Shown here: positions 1 through 8,953 of the stretch, in pieces
Layout: each line of letters opens with the position of its first letter
Numbering within the stretch: position 1 is the first letter of the stretch
From: Chthonomonas calidirosea
Lineage (GTDB): Bacteria; Armatimonadota; Chthonomonadetes; Chthonomonadales; CAJBBX01
Length of the DNA: 46,492 bases
Direction of reading: 5' to 3'
Assembly (NCBI GenBank): GCA_020722705.1
Contig: DYKI01000019.1
Span: 1 to 46,492, forward strand
Notes under the pieces: model-generated
Told to the model about the DNA's origin: nothing
The model's database searches: none
The model's input: the letters and a program-made list of their open reading frames with translations, nothing else
Translations under genes and position numbers: made by a program

Positions 1-78
1 CTGATACGAACTCTCGATGCTGCGGATGTGCCCCCAATCGGGCGTCGAGGGCGAGAAGATCAACGAAGCTCCTGGCAT
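1..78 (-). CDS. Truncated gene at left edge, N-terminus only
   Basis: An ATG at 78-76 on the minus strand is preceded by a strong GGAGGAGG ribosome site about five bases upstream, and the frame stays open to the window edge for 26 codons (begins MPGASLIFSPSTPDW). The good ribosome site is the main reason to call it. Too little protein is visible to assign a family. It is transcribed the same way as the ferritin gene but lies beyond the ferritin terminator, so it should have its own promoter. Confidence 0.5.
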   Translation of the reverse strand, partial: MPGASLIFSPSTPDWGHIRSIESSYQ

Positions 79-171
79 GGCTGCCTCCTCCGGATGCGCG
101 TGATGACCTGAGGCGCAGTTCGGCGCACAGCCGCTCCAGTCCTCCCGCGGGGTGCCAAATGGCATGTCCGA

Positions 172-220
172 CTGATCCGTCCGATCCGTCCGATCCGTCC
201 GATCCGTCCGATCCGTCCGA
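172..220. repeat. 9-bp tandem repeat (CCGATCCGT)n
   Basis: Four perfect copies of CCGATCCGT run from 181 to 216, with a degenerate copy just before and a partial copy after, giving a little over five units. It lies in the noncoding gap between the truncated left-edge gene and the ferritin terminator. Copy number is likely to vary by slippage. There are no spacers, so it is not a CRISPR array. Nothing else is visible between 92 and 255. Confidence 0.9.
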
Positions 221-255
221 CACGCCGCCGTTGCCGCTCGCGCGCGCCATCAACG

Positions 256-284
256 GAAAAGCCCCCCGATCCGGTCGGGGGGCT
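256..284 (-). terminator. Rho-independent terminator of the ferritin gene
   Basis: A 10-bp perfect stem (arms 260-269 and 275-284, about AGCCCCCCGA/TCGGGGGGCT) with a 5-base loop is followed, on the minus strand, by a short T run (complement of aaaa at 257-260). It lies just past the ferritin stop codon at 311. Confidence 0.85.
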
Positions 285-310
285 CGTGGTGGCGACGGTA
301 CCCGTTCGGG

Positions 311-796
311 TCAGCCGGCGGCGCGCTTGCCCAGTTGAGCGTCAACCACGACCATATGCTCGCCTGCCATCTTCAGCAGCTCGACGATATCGGATACGCT
401 CTTCTCTTCCTCGACCTGCTCGGTGATGAACCACTGGAGCATGATCTGCGTCGCGTAGTCGTTCTCTTTGAGCGCAAGGGCATAGAGGTCGTTGATTGCA
501 GCGGTGATCTTCTGCTCATGCGCAAGGACTGCCTGGAAGACCTCGACCCTGGTGCCGAACTCGGCAGGCGGCTGCTCGATCGCCTGAAGCGTCACAGTGC
601 CCCCGCGGTCGTTCACGAACTCGTATATCTTCATGCCATGGCCCCATTCCTCCTGGGCCTGCACCTTAAGCCACGAGGCCGCTCCCGGCAGGTTCTTCGT
701 CTCGCAGTATGCTGCCATGGCGAGATAAAGGTAAGAAGAAGCGAACTCCTTCTGAATCTGCCCGTTGAGGGCCTTCTGCATGGACTTGCTCAGCAT
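311..796 (-). CDS. ftnA: Ferritin (FtnA-type, iron storage)
   Basis: Non-haem ferritin of 161 residues, the normal length for bacterial FtnA. These proteins form a 24-subunit cytoplasmic shell that oxidises Fe(II) and stores ferric mineral. The ferroxidase-site residues known for E. coli FtnA are all present at matching positions: E17, E50, H53, E94, Q127 and E130, with Y24 also present. No haem-ligand methionine typical of bacterioferritin stands out. The ATG at 796 has a GGAGGAG ribosome site. The gene is followed by its own terminator at 256-284 and lies downstream of the DUF2961 gene with a 51-base gap, so it could be transcribed alone or as the last gene of that block. Confidence 0.95.
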   Translation of the reverse strand: MLSKSMQKALNGQIQKEFASSYLYLAMAAYCETKNLPGAASWLKVQAQEEWGHGMKIYEFVNDRGGTVTLQAIEQPPAEFGTRVEVFQAVLAHEQKITAAINDLYALALKENDYATQIMLQWFITEQVEEEKSVSDIVELLKMAGEHMVVVDAQLGKRAAG

Positions 797-847
797 TGCT
801 CTCCTCCGTGAGGGTTCCGGGCCTGAAGGGTCTGCCTGTCCCGGAGA

Positions 848-3712
848 CTACCGGGCAGGCTTCACGATGATGTCGTCTATGCCCATCAGATACCCGCGTG
901 AGTTCTCGTTCTTATCTACGGCCTTGAGGCGCAGAATGTGCCTGCCCGCCTTCAGGTTCATGCGGCCCAACGGCACGATATCGCCCAGCGCAACGTCCGG
1001 CGAATAGGTGTCGACTCGGGGACCTGTATCCTTGCCGTCCATCTCGGCTTGGATGATCGCGTAGTCCCACGATTTGGTGTACCGGATCGCAAGGTCGTAT
1101 TGCCCATCGGTCGGGACGTGCACCTCGATGTCCACCTGGGCCCCTCGTGAACTGGGCTGGATCCACAGATGGTGTCCCGCCGAGAATGCCGGTCCCAGCG
1201 TCTGTATTTCGTAGGCGCAGCCTCGAACGGCGGCGACGTTCGCCCATACGCCCTCAGCGCTGTCCGAACTGACGATCTGCGGCTCCCACCGGAAGTAGTC
1301 GAGGCCCACGTGGTGGCCTTTGGCGGCCGGGTTACGGCCGACGATGCGGATTTCGACCTCCGTCGTCCCCGCCTGCACGACGCCAAGGGGCCATATTCCC
1401 TCGGCGGGTCCCTTGGCATCCGAGAAGATGTCGAAGGCCGGGCCGATCGCGACGCCGCCGACGTAGGCCTGCACGATGCCGCCGCTGGGTCCCCGCATGG
1501 GACGAACGCCGAGCACACGCGCCTCCGTCTGCGGCTCGGGGAGCTTGAGAACCATGCCCTGGCCCACGGCACTCGCATGCCACTCCAGAATGCGCCCCCC
1601 GCTGACACTCGTCATAGCGGGACTTGGATGAGGTTTCTCTGCCCCGCCAGTCACGGCGACAACGGCAAGGCTCTCGGCTTCCATCGAGCGCGGGGCCCGG
1701 GCCGCCGGCGAGAGCCGGATACCGTCCACGATCGCGTGACCCGCTGTCGCGCCCATCAGCTTGACCGGAACCTGCCTGTCGTCGAAAACCACAGGCTTGA
1801 GGCGTATGGTACTTGCGTCAGGCTTGGACTCGATATCCACCCATTCGCCGTGAACCTCCAGAGCGACGTCGGCAGCGCCCTCCACGGGAGCGATGAGAAT
1901 CTCCGGCGTGTAGACCTGGGGCTCGGGCACCGGGAGGGTGAATCCCGCCAGAACGGCCCCGGGCTGCGTCATCCCGAAGTCCACGGCACGCTCGCGACTG
2001 AACTCATAGGGCCGGCCGGCATCAGTGACAATCTGCCCGACCCCGTTGCGGACCATGTTGCGCAGCACGTCTTCGGCCTCGATGACATTGGGCACGCCCC
2101 TGCCGTACGTGCGGAGAGCACCGGCATCGGGCACGCGGAACAGAGTGGAACCATAGGACAGAGTCTCGGGCTTGCCGAGCGGATCGGTGCCGCCCGTGAA
2201 CGTTCTGCCTGACAACTGAGCGAATGGCGGCGTGACTTCGGCCTGATACCAGAATGCCGTGGATGTGTACTCGTAGTGCCCCCTGGGACCGACCCCATTC
2301 GGACCGTAGTTCTCTATCGTCATGCGCATGCGCTTCTCGAACGGTATCAGGTCCATGAAGTGCCAGCGATAGTTGCATGTTCGATGGGCCGTCTGGAGGC
2401 TGCATCCCCAGCTTGGCCCGTTCAGGTAGCGGATGCCCCAGGCATCGCCGAAATAGTCCTCGGAGCCGGTGCCGACAAACCGCGGCCAGTCGTCGTCGTC
2501 CACCCAGACCTTCTCGTCTCCCTCTCCCCACCATCCGGGCAGCGGATGGTCAATGGGCATGGCAACTCCAACGAAGTGCCCCTTGCCGGCGGTCTCGAGG
2601 AAAGGATAGTCGAACACGGTCGCATCGGGCTCGGAGCGCCACCGCGCGTAGAAGTAGGCCATATCGTCCGGCAGGTTCGGCGCCGGAGCCCACTCGACCT
2701 CAACCACCACCCGAGCCATGCGCTCAAGATGGTTGGTGATCTCGAGCTTGCCACGTTTCCGGAATGGCATGGGCCAGTATGCGTAGGCGGTCTGATCGCG
2801 GCAACCAACGGGAACTGCAGCGTATTCGGCGGTGCTCCAATCGAACCCGAAAAACGGCCCGATGGGAGAGAGTATCTGTGGCCATGCGGCGCCGTCCCAG
2901 GTGCCCTTGAGCACGAGCTTGCGCCACACGTAACGCTGCTCGGAGGCCGCGAATACCCGCAGCGCGCGGATCATGGCCGGGCCCTGGATATCGGCGACGG
3001 TGACTGATTGCCCGGGGGCGATCTCGACATTGCGGCGCTCGATCTTCTGTCCTGCCATTTTCGGTTTGGGGTCGTTTCCCGGTTTGCTCCAGATGATCGC
3101 CGCATCAGTGAGCAGCCCCAGTTCGATGCCTGTGAGAGGCGTCCGGAAGCTCTCGACCGGCTGATCCTTCGGGAAGATCAAGTAGTTGAACTGGTAGTAC
3201 TGAACGTGCTTCTTGTCGGCCGTAATCTTGATATGCCTGGCGAACGGGATCGGCAAGTAGCAATCGGAGGCACGCCCATTCTCTCTTTGCCAGACAAACG
3301 GCTTGATGAACGGTGGGATCGAGCCCTGAAAGAGCTTGTTGAAGTCCCACTCGTAGGTCGGTTCCGCGGCGCCGTCGAGGTAGACGCGGATTGTGCCTTG
3401 CGGATTCGCCGACCACATGCGATAAATGCACCCGGGCCCGTCAACATCCATCATGACGGCCTCGCCATTCGGCTCAACGCGGATGTAGTGCCCCGCATCG
3501 CCGTTGGCGCCCCAGACGTTGAGGCCGTTCCGATCCCAACTGGAGGCAAGGCCGGCCTGGACACCCGGCTGCAGCCGCGCGAGCCGATCGAGGTCGGTCA
3601 ACTGGCGGATGAAGTCGGTGTAACGAAGCGGCGCCCTGGCCGGCGCCGCGTCCTGCGTGTATCCGGCGCCGGACAGCGCCGCCATCACAATGACGATGAT
3701 GAGACTGCGCAT
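848..3712 (-). CDS. Secreted DUF2961 (GH172-type) protein with C-terminal carbohydrate-binding-like modules
   Basis: A 954-residue protein starting at the ATG at 3712, chosen because a GGAAAGGA-type ribosome site precedes it and a signal peptide (MRSLIIVIVMAALSGAGY) follows; a longer open frame upstream lacks such support. The N-terminal half resembles DUF2961, with ASSWDRNGLN, GPGCIYRMW, FVGTGSEDYFGDAWG and YRWHFMDLIPFEKRMRM segments. DUF2961 members are now placed in glycoside hydrolase family GH172, which includes difructose-anhydride and arabinofuranoside-acting enzymes. The remaining part is beta-rich and seems to hold two carbohydrate-binding-like modules; the last has WIQPSSRGAQVDIEV and GRHILRLKAVD segments. 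It closes the minus-strand carbohydrate block. The actual substrate cannot be read from sequence. Confidence 0.85.
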   Translation of the reverse strand: MRSLIIVIVMAALSGAGYTQDAAPARAPLRYTDFIRQLTDLDRLARLQPGVQAGLASSWDRNGLNVWGANGDAGHYIRVEPNGEAVMMDVDGPGCIYRMWSANPQGTIRVYLDGAAEPTYEWDFNKLFQGSIPPFIKPFVWQRENGRASDCYLPIPFARHIKITADKKHVQYYQFNYLIFPKDQPVESFRTPLTGIELGLLTDAAIIWSKPGNDPKPKMAGQKIERRNVEIAPGQSVTVADIQGPAMIRALRVFAASEQRYVWRKLVLKGTWDGAAWPQILSPIGPFFGFDWSTAEYAAVPVGCRDQTAYAYWPMPFRKRGKLEITNHLERMARVVVEVEWAPAPNLPDDMAYFYARWRSEPDATVFDYPFLETAGKGHFVGVAMPIDHPLPGWWGEGDEKVWVDDDDWPRFVGTGSEDYFGDAWGIRYLNGPSWGCSLQTAHRTCNYRWHFMDLIPFEKRMRMTIENYGPNGVGPRGHYEYTSTAFWYQAEVTPPFAQLSGRTFTGGTDPLGKPETLSYGSTLFRVPDAGALRTYGRGVPNVIEAEDVLRNMVRNGVGQIVTDAGRPYEFSRERAVDFGMTQPGAVLAGFTLPVPEPQVYTPEILIAPVEGAADVALEVHGEWVDIESKPDASTIRLKPVVFDDRQVPVKLMGATAGHAIVDGIRLSPAARAPRSMEAESLAVVAVTGGAEKPHPSPAMTSVSGGRILEWHASAVGQGMVLKLPEPQTEARVLGVRPMRGPSGGIVQAYVGGVAIGPAFDIFSDAKGPAEGIWPLGVVQAGTTEVEIRIVGRNPAAKGHHVGLDYFRWEPQIVSSDSAEGVWANVAAVRGCAYEIQTLGPAFSAGHHLWIQPSSRGAQVDIEVHVPTDGQYDLAIRYTKSWDYAIIQAEMDGKDTGPRVDTYSPDVALGDIVPLGRMNLKAGRHILRLKAVDKNENSRGYLMGIDDIIVKPAR

Positions 3713-3749
3713 CGAACTCGCTTCCTTTCCAGTGGCGTCCGGCAGGCGC

Positions 3750-4274
3750 TCAGCCCAAACGCGTATGCTCGGCCGCCACCCGTTCCACGGTCCATTCGGG
3801 CCGCCACCAGAGCTCCCGTTCGGCCTTCCTGATATCGAACATGGAGCCGCGTGGGTTGTCGGCATAGTATGTGCGATCAATAGGCAGGGAATCACCCCAG
3901 TTGCATCCAGCCATCTCCACGGTATCCAGAGCGCCGCAATGCTCGCGGGCGGTCAGGCAGCACGTCTCGGTCTGACCTGGTTCGATCGGCACGGCGAACT
4001 GAAGGACGCTGAAGGTGCCGACCATGGTCACCCGCATGACATCTGCTACAGGGGCCACGTAAGGGTTGGGTATGGCAGCGAGATGCACTATTGCGCTGAA
4101 ATCGCCGCCGATGCCATCAAGGCTTGTTGGATCGGTAAGGTCCGCGATCACCGTCCGGACGTACTGCCCGAGCGGATTCTCGACACGATCCACGTTGATC
4201 ACTTCATGCGACCGCGAGAGCGGATCCAGCACTCGCCTGCCGATATGGCCCGGACCGCCGGTCACCATGATCAT
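3750..4274 (-). pseudogene. Internally deleted NAD-dependent epimerase/dehydratase remnant
   Basis: The 174-codon frame starts like an extended short-chain dehydrogenase (MIMVTGGPGHIGRRVL with a Gly-rich NAD motif, then VIADLTDP and IVHLAAIPNPY). It ends like the C-terminus of the same family (MFDIRKAERELWWRPEWTVE). Family members are about 300 residues long, and the middle, including the catalytic YxxxK and the Ser/Thr segment, is absent. It is replaced by a short stretch rich in Cys and His. The frame itself is not interrupted, so it may still be translated. The ATG overlaps the stop of the GH36 gene by 4 bases (ATGA). I read this as an internal deletion that removed catalysis; a bona fide short protein is the less likely alternative. 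Confidence 0.65.
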
Positions 4275-6895
4275 GGCTTGACGCCCCGCCCACCCTTGCC
4301 TTTTGGCTCTGGGCCCTTGCCTCTTCGCCCTTGGCTCCTGGCTCCTGGCTCTGGGTTCTCGGACTTAACCTCAGCATAGCGCACGATCAGACTCGACGGC
4401 GCCGCCGGGAGCCGCAAAACCATGCCGGCCAGCATCTGTTTGCCCGTGAGCTTCTTGACCGAAGTCCTGGCTCCGTCGGATGTCGTGACGGTGTAGGTCG
4501 CCTCGGGTTTGATCCCTTTCGGGGCTGCCACAATGCCGCTCAGGCCACACGCCGGCCTCCTGAAGCAGTAGATGACTCCATCGCCGGTGTCGGGCCGATG
4601 GAGCTGCCACGCGGCCATGTCCGTGAGGGCGATCCCGGCCCCGATGATGGGATAGAAGTCACCATACCAGTAGCGGCGCAGCTCGTTCATCTCTTTGACA
4701 GCGTCGGCATACGGCTTCGGGTCGAAACCCGCATCCAGATAGGGGATCTCGAAGCTGTAGCCGGCTGTGCCGGCGCTCCTGCGCTCGTACGGATCGGCCG
4801 ACCAAAGACCGACCGTAAACAGGGGCAGATACTGCGCGAGGGATATGGACTGCATCTGGTTCCACTCAGGATGGCCCGCCCAGCACCCGGTGTCGCTGCG
4901 CCATAGCGGCACCGACCGCATCATCATCTCGAGATCGAGGCGGCGGCCCCCGCTCGAGCAGTTGTCTATCATGATGCTCGGAAATCGGGCCCGGATCGTG
5001 TCCCACACCTCGTAGAGTCCCTCGACATACCTGATCTCCGTCATCCCCTGGCGATCGGGCGCATCTTCGGACCGCCATGCAGCAAGCGGGTCCATATTGA
5101 AATCGTTGCGGAACACGTCCACTCCATATTCGCCGATGCGCTTGATGAGGAGCTCGGTCAGCCACTTGCGGGCTTCGGGATCGTGAAGCCGGAAGAGACC
5201 TCCGTTGGACCCTCCCGAGACCCAACCTGGGTGCTCTTTGGCGATGTCGGAACCTGCCGCAACGCGCTCGGGCTCGAACCAGAGCACGAACCGCATCTTC
5301 TGCTCGTGGACGGCGTCCGACACGGGTTTCAGACCGCGCGGGAAGCGCGACTCGTCGGCTCGCCATGAGCCCACGCCATTCGGGAATCCGCCCGGAAACC
5401 ATGCGGCGTCCAGCCAGACCGTGTCGCAGCCAAGGTCGGCAGCCTTGCGGGCATAGACGAGCTGGCCTACCTCGGTCGGCCAGTCAGGATGACTGTGGTA
5501 GCGGTCGAAGGTCTGAAGCGCCCCCGGAAGCTCGACGGTCTTGCCGTTCACGCGCGGAGTGTAGTGATCGAGCATCAGGCGGCGGAACCGGACATGGGCA
5601 TCTGCCTTGCTGCCGTTCCAGGGCATGATCAGGATGCGCGGCGTGCGTATGGATTCGCCCGGATGAAGAACCGTCTTGAGCTGCTCCATGCCGGCCGTCA
5701 TGCGTCCGGGGCCGTTCGGAGCGCGAGTGAACTCCGCCCGCCACTGGCCGGTCCAGCCGATGGCGGCGATGACCCCGGTGTCTTCGTACTGCAGGTTCCA
5801 GAACGGGAAGGCCGTCATGGATGACGGACGCCCACCGGTCGGCGCCAGTCCAACTTGCGTCGCAGGCGTCACGGGGGTTTCCAGCGGCATGAAGGATGTC
5901 GCCGAGCACGTGTCGCCCTGCAGGTGGTGAAGGACGAGGGGCAAGCGATGATAGCCGGATGCCACCGCCAGATCGAGCGCTCTGACATCCTCGATCAACG
6001 GCGATGTCCGGCTCGAGCCGTTCTCGAACCTTGCCACCCATTCGACGGCAGGATAACGATCGAACACCTTCGCTTCGACGGCGAACACGAACCCCGTGTC
6101 CGGTTCCTTCCATCGCGTGACGATGCGCTCTCCTCCGGGGAAGGGCTTTGTCTCGGATGAACGCGCCCAGGTCGCCAACAGAGCATCGGACCGCCGGCCG
6201 CCGAGGATGAACGAGATCGGCAGTGATGCGTTGTCCAGGATGAGGTTCTCACGGTCCTCATCAAGGAAGCGCCGCGATCCGTCGGCCATCACGAAGGCAG
6301 CATCGGCCCAGTCTGCCTGATCGTAAGCCGCGCCGTCGCCGCCGTCGGTCACCTTCAGGCGCAGTGTGCCGCTGTCGGGACCGATCCGGACCATGATCGG
6401 AACCGGCGCAGCGCCTCCGGGCAGAACCGGGCTGCGCACCAGTTCATCCCCGTTCGCCTCGACGATGAACTCGACGGTTCCTCGGATGCCACCGGTATCG
6501 GAGTTATTGTCCACTCCGATCATGGCCTCAAACCGCACGGCTCCGTCAGGCGGCTCAACCTCAATCTCGCTGTTGGCGTGCGTTCCCAAGCCGCGCTTGT
6601 AGGTCTGATTTCCTATGCGAAGCGGCGTCTCGATACAGGAGCGACCGAACCGCAGGCAACTGTGGTCCTGTCGGATCAGCCGCAATCTGATGCGATCATC
6701 CCCAGCGTCATCGCCGGTGAACGCCCGGCATGCCCATGCGCGGATCTGCCGGACATACGCCGGCGGAGCCATGATGTGATCATTGGGAAACCGAACGGCC
6801 ATATCCGTGACGAACACCGGCAACCCTCCTTGCCCGAGCCAGAGGCTCGCATTGCCGGACACAATGTTCACCGATTGCGAAGGAGAGTCCTCCAT
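4271..6895 (-). CDS. GH36-type alpha-galactosidase with N-terminal NPCBM domain
   Basis: An 874-residue glycosidase. Residues about 25-205 resemble an NPCBM carbohydrate-binding domain (KRGLGTHANSEIEV). The catalytic part has GH36/melibiase signatures: VWLDAAWFPGG, RFVLWFEPERV, VFRNDFNMD with the likely nucleophile Asp near 598, DNCSSGGRRLD, and RSDTG with the likely acid/base Asp near 668. No signal peptide is evident, so it may act on imported oligosaccharides. The ATG at 6895 has GGAGA 5-6 bases upstream; a TTG at 6910 is an alternative. The last 30 or so residues are a Pro/Gly/Lys/Arg-rich tail (SENPEPGARSQG...) after the expected end of the fold. This tail is encoded by a repetitive stretch just before the broken epimerase, so the 3' end may have been altered by the same rearrangement. 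Confidence 0.88.
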   Translation of the reverse strand: MEDSPSQSVNIVSGNASLWLGQGGLPVFVTDMAVRFPNDHIMAPPAYVRQIRAWACRAFTGDDAGDDRIRLRLIRQDHSCLRFGRSCIETPLRIGNQTYKRGLGTHANSEIEVEPPDGAVRFEAMIGVDNNSDTGGIRGTVEFIVEANGDELVRSPVLPGGAAPVPIMVRIGPDSGTLRLKVTDGGDGAAYDQADWADAAFVMADGSRRFLDEDRENLILDNASLPISFILGGRRSDALLATWARSSETKPFPGGERIVTRWKEPDTGFVFAVEAKVFDRYPAVEWVARFENGSSRTSPLIEDVRALDLAVASGYHRLPLVLHHLQGDTCSATSFMPLETPVTPATQVGLAPTGGRPSSMTAFPFWNLQYEDTGVIAAIGWTGQWRAEFTRAPNGPGRMTAGMEQLKTVLHPGESIRTPRILIMPWNGSKADAHVRFRRLMLDHYTPRVNGKTVELPGALQTFDRYHSHPDWPTEVGQLVYARKAADLGCDTVWLDAAWFPGGFPNGVGSWRADESRFPRGLKPVSDAVHEQKMRFVLWFEPERVAAGSDIAKEHPGWVSGGSNGGLFRLHDPEARKWLTELLIKRIGEYGVDVFRNDFNMDPLAAWRSEDAPDRQGMTEIRYVEGLYEVWDTIRARFPSIMIDNCSSGGRRLDLEMMMRSVPLWRSDTGCWAGHPEWNQMQSISLAQYLPLFTVGLWSADPYERRSAGTAGYSFEIPYLDAGFDPKPYADAVKEMNELRRYWYGDFYPIIGAGIALTDMAAWQLHRPDTGDGVIYCFRRPACGLSGIVAAPKGIKPEATYTVTTSDGARTSVKKLTGKQMLAGMVLRLPAAPSSLIVRYAEVKSENPEPGARSQGRRGKGPEPKGKGGRGVKP

Positions 6896-7025
6896 GGGCT
6901 TCTCCGGCAAGGGGACACATGCGGCAGCCCGGAGCGGTTCGGCCGGCGGGGAGGACGGAAGCGTGAGCCGCCCTGCAGCCTTGACGTTGCTCCACAGGGC
7001 AGCTCGACGATGTTAGGGCAAGAGG

Positions 7026-8012
7026 TCAGAACTTGAACTCGTCAACGTTCTCCTTGGTGATGGTGACCCCCGGGATCAGGACGACACCGTTCTTGACCTT
7101 GATGGTGCCGATGCCCTCGATCTGAGCGCCATCCTGCGGCTGCTTGCCGTCCAGATAGTCGTTGACGACCTTAGCGGTGAAATAGGTCAGATTGGCAGGA
7201 TCCCAGAGCATCAAGCCGGATACGGCTCCGGATTTGAGGTATTCGCGGGTTTCGCTCGGCAGGGCGAGCCCCCAGACCTTGACGGACCCGATCTTGCCCA
7301 GGCCGGTGATCGCCTCGCCGACCGCCGGAGCGCTTGGCGAGTTGGCGCACGCGAAGCCGACGATGTCAGGGTTCTTCTGAAGCGCGGCAATGGCCATTGT
7401 GCGCGCTTTCTGGTTATCGTCATCGTTGTAGATGTACGGCTTCACAAGCGTGATGCCTGGGTGTTTGGCGAAGCCCTTCTCCATCCCCTCGACGTGCAGG
7501 TTGAGGTTGGCTGCTCCTCGCCCCCCGCTGACAATCTGAACCTTGCCCTTGCCGCCGATATCGTTGGCCAGCGCTTCGGCTATGTCCACGCCGATCTGGA
7601 CGTCGTCGGCTGCGGCAACGTAGAAGATGCGCTGCGACTTTGGCGCATCCGAGTCCCACGTAAAGACCTTGACGCCCGCATCCATCGCCTTCTTGATCAC
7701 CGGCCCGATGGCGTCTGCATCGTTCGGTGAAACCACAATGGCACTGACCTTCTCTGCAACGAGCTGCTCAATGATCGCGATCTGCTTGCCGACTTCGGCC
7801 TTGTCGGGAGCCAGGTAGTCCACCCGAATGCCCAGCTCCTTGGCGGCGCGCTGAGCGCCCTTCTTGCACACTTCGCTGTACAGAAGCCCATCAACTTTGA
7901 ACACAAATGCAATGCGCCGTTCGGCTGCTTCCTTCTTCGCAGCACACGAAACAAGCATCAGTGCGACCACCGACAGGGCAATGCCGAAGCCTCCTCTGAC
8001 CATGCGCTTCAT
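7026..8012 (-). CDS. Sugar ABC transporter substrate-binding lipoprotein
   Basis: A 328-residue periplasmic binding protein of the type I (Peripla_BP_4, RbsB/RhaS-like) class. The N-terminus is a lipoprotein signal (MKRMVRGGFGIALSVVALML then VSC), so it should be lipid-anchored. Characteristic segments include RIAFVFKVDGLLYSEVCKKG, IAIIEQLVAEKVSAIVVSPND, VFTWDSDAP and VWGLALPSET. The start at 8012 overlaps the stop of the upstream permease by 4 bases (ATGA), with AGGAGG eight bases before it. With the two permeases it forms a carbohydrate uptake unit. Neighbouring KDG kinase and KDPG aldolase suggest a sugar or sugar acid that enters the 2-keto-3-deoxy route, but the ligand is not readable. 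Confidence 0.93.
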   Translation of the reverse strand: MKRMVRGGFGIALSVVALMLVSCAAKKEAAERRIAFVFKVDGLLYSEVCKKGAQRAAKELGIRVDYLAPDKAEVGKQIAIIEQLVAEKVSAIVVSPNDADAIGPVIKKAMDAGVKVFTWDSDAPKSQRIFYVAAADDVQIGVDIAEALANDIGGKGKVQIVSGGRGAANLNLHVEGMEKGFAKHPGITLVKPYIYNDDDNQKARTMAIAALQKNPDIVGFACANSPSAPAVGEAITGLGKIGSVKVWGLALPSETREYLKSGAVSGLMLWDPANLTYFTAKVVNDYLDGKQPQDGAQIEGIGTIKVKNGVVLIPGVTITKENVDEFKF

Positions 8013-8953
8013 GCAGCATGCCTCCTCTCTCGTCGGCGCCACCGATCCACCTCAACGGAGACCAGCAGCGCGATGCCCAGGACGAGCAAGACCCAAATGT
8101 CCCCCTTGCCATAGGCCCGAACACCGTTGGTGATCGTGCCGATGGCAAGAACGCCCAGGGCCGTCCCGATCATAGTACCTTGGCCGCCGGTCACCGGGGT
8201 TCCTCCCATCACGACAGCCGTGATGGCGGTCATCTCCGTGAAGCGGCCGGCATCGGGGATGGCCGTCGCCCCTCTGGCAACGACAATGATCGCCGCCAGC
8301 CCGGCGAGGGCCCCATTGAGACCGTAGGCAAGCGCCTCTGTCCGTATCGTGGGGCGACCGCTGAGGAAGGCCGTCTCGCGTCCGCCGCCTATGGCCAGCA
8401 GGCTCCTGCCGTATGCTGTCTTGCGGAGCAGCGCGCCGCACCCCATCAAGACGCCGGCCGCGACCCATGCCGTCGTCGGAACGCCCAGAAACCCGCCATA
8501 ACCCAGAGAGATCAACTCGGACGGAAGGCGCGAGATGCTGTCTCCATGGCTCAGCACATACGCTCCGGCTCGTGCGCCGGCGAACATGGCCAAGGAGGCA
8601 ACGATCGGAGGCACCTGGAACCGGGCGACGAGCGTGCCCGTTGTCATGCCTGCCCCGAGACCGACCGCGACCGAAGCGCCGCACGCGTACCATATGCCCC
8701 ATCCGGCTTCACCGGCGAGCTTCCCGAGCACAATGGCGCACAGGCCGACGACGGACCCCACGGAGACGTCTATGCCGCCCGAAGCAATGACCAGCGTCAT
8801 GCCTGCTGCGAGGATCGCTATCTCCGACGCATTGCCGATGATCACCCATGCGCTGGCGCCCGTCCGGAACGACGGGAACGTGAGCGACAGCCAGATTGTT
8901 GCCGCCAACAGCACCGATGCCACGCCCGTCTCGGGCGGAAGGCGGAGCCTCAT
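8009..8953 (-). CDS. Sugar ABC transporter permease (RbsC/RhaP/Q class), second of two
   Basis: A 314-residue polytopic inner-membrane protein of the BPD_transp_2 family. The family pattern is clear: AILAAGMTLVIASGGIDVSV near the N-terminus and GGTPVTGGQGTMIGTALG near the C-terminus. The ATG at 8953 overlaps the stop of the preceding permease by 4 bases, which selects it over an in-frame ATG at 8980. It is likely to pair as a heterodimer with the permease at 8950-9903 and to take substrate from the lipoprotein at 7026-8012. No ATP-binding subunit is encoded beside it. Confidence 0.92.
   Translation of the reverse strand: MRLRLPPETGVASVLLAATIWLSLTFPSFRTGASAWVIIGNASEIAILAAGMTLVIASGGIDVSVGSVVGLCAIVLGKLAGEAGWGIWYACGASVAVGLGAGMTTGTLVARFQVPPIVASLAMFAGARAGAYVLSHGDSISRLPSELISLGYGGFLGVPTTAWVAAGVLMGCGALLRKTAYGRSLLAIGGGRETAFLSGRPTIRTEALAYGLNGALAGLAAIIVVARGATAIPDAGRFTEMTAITAVVMGGTPVTGGQGTMIGTALGVLAIGTITNGVRAYGKGDIWVLLVLGIALLVSVEVDRWRRRERRHAA

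Noticed and set aside
171-220. Possible CRISPR array
   Set aside because: The repeat unit is nine bases, directly abutting, with no unique spacers and no cas genes nearby.
1169-2212. Plus-strand open frame inside the DUF2961 gene
   Set aside because: Antisense shadow in a GC-rich gene, rich in Arg, His and Gly, with no conserved segment.
6911-7025. GCCCTG/CAGGGC inverted repeat between the binding lipoprotein and GH36 genes
   Set aside because: Arms are six bases with a loop of about nineteen and no T-run, so it is not a credible terminator.
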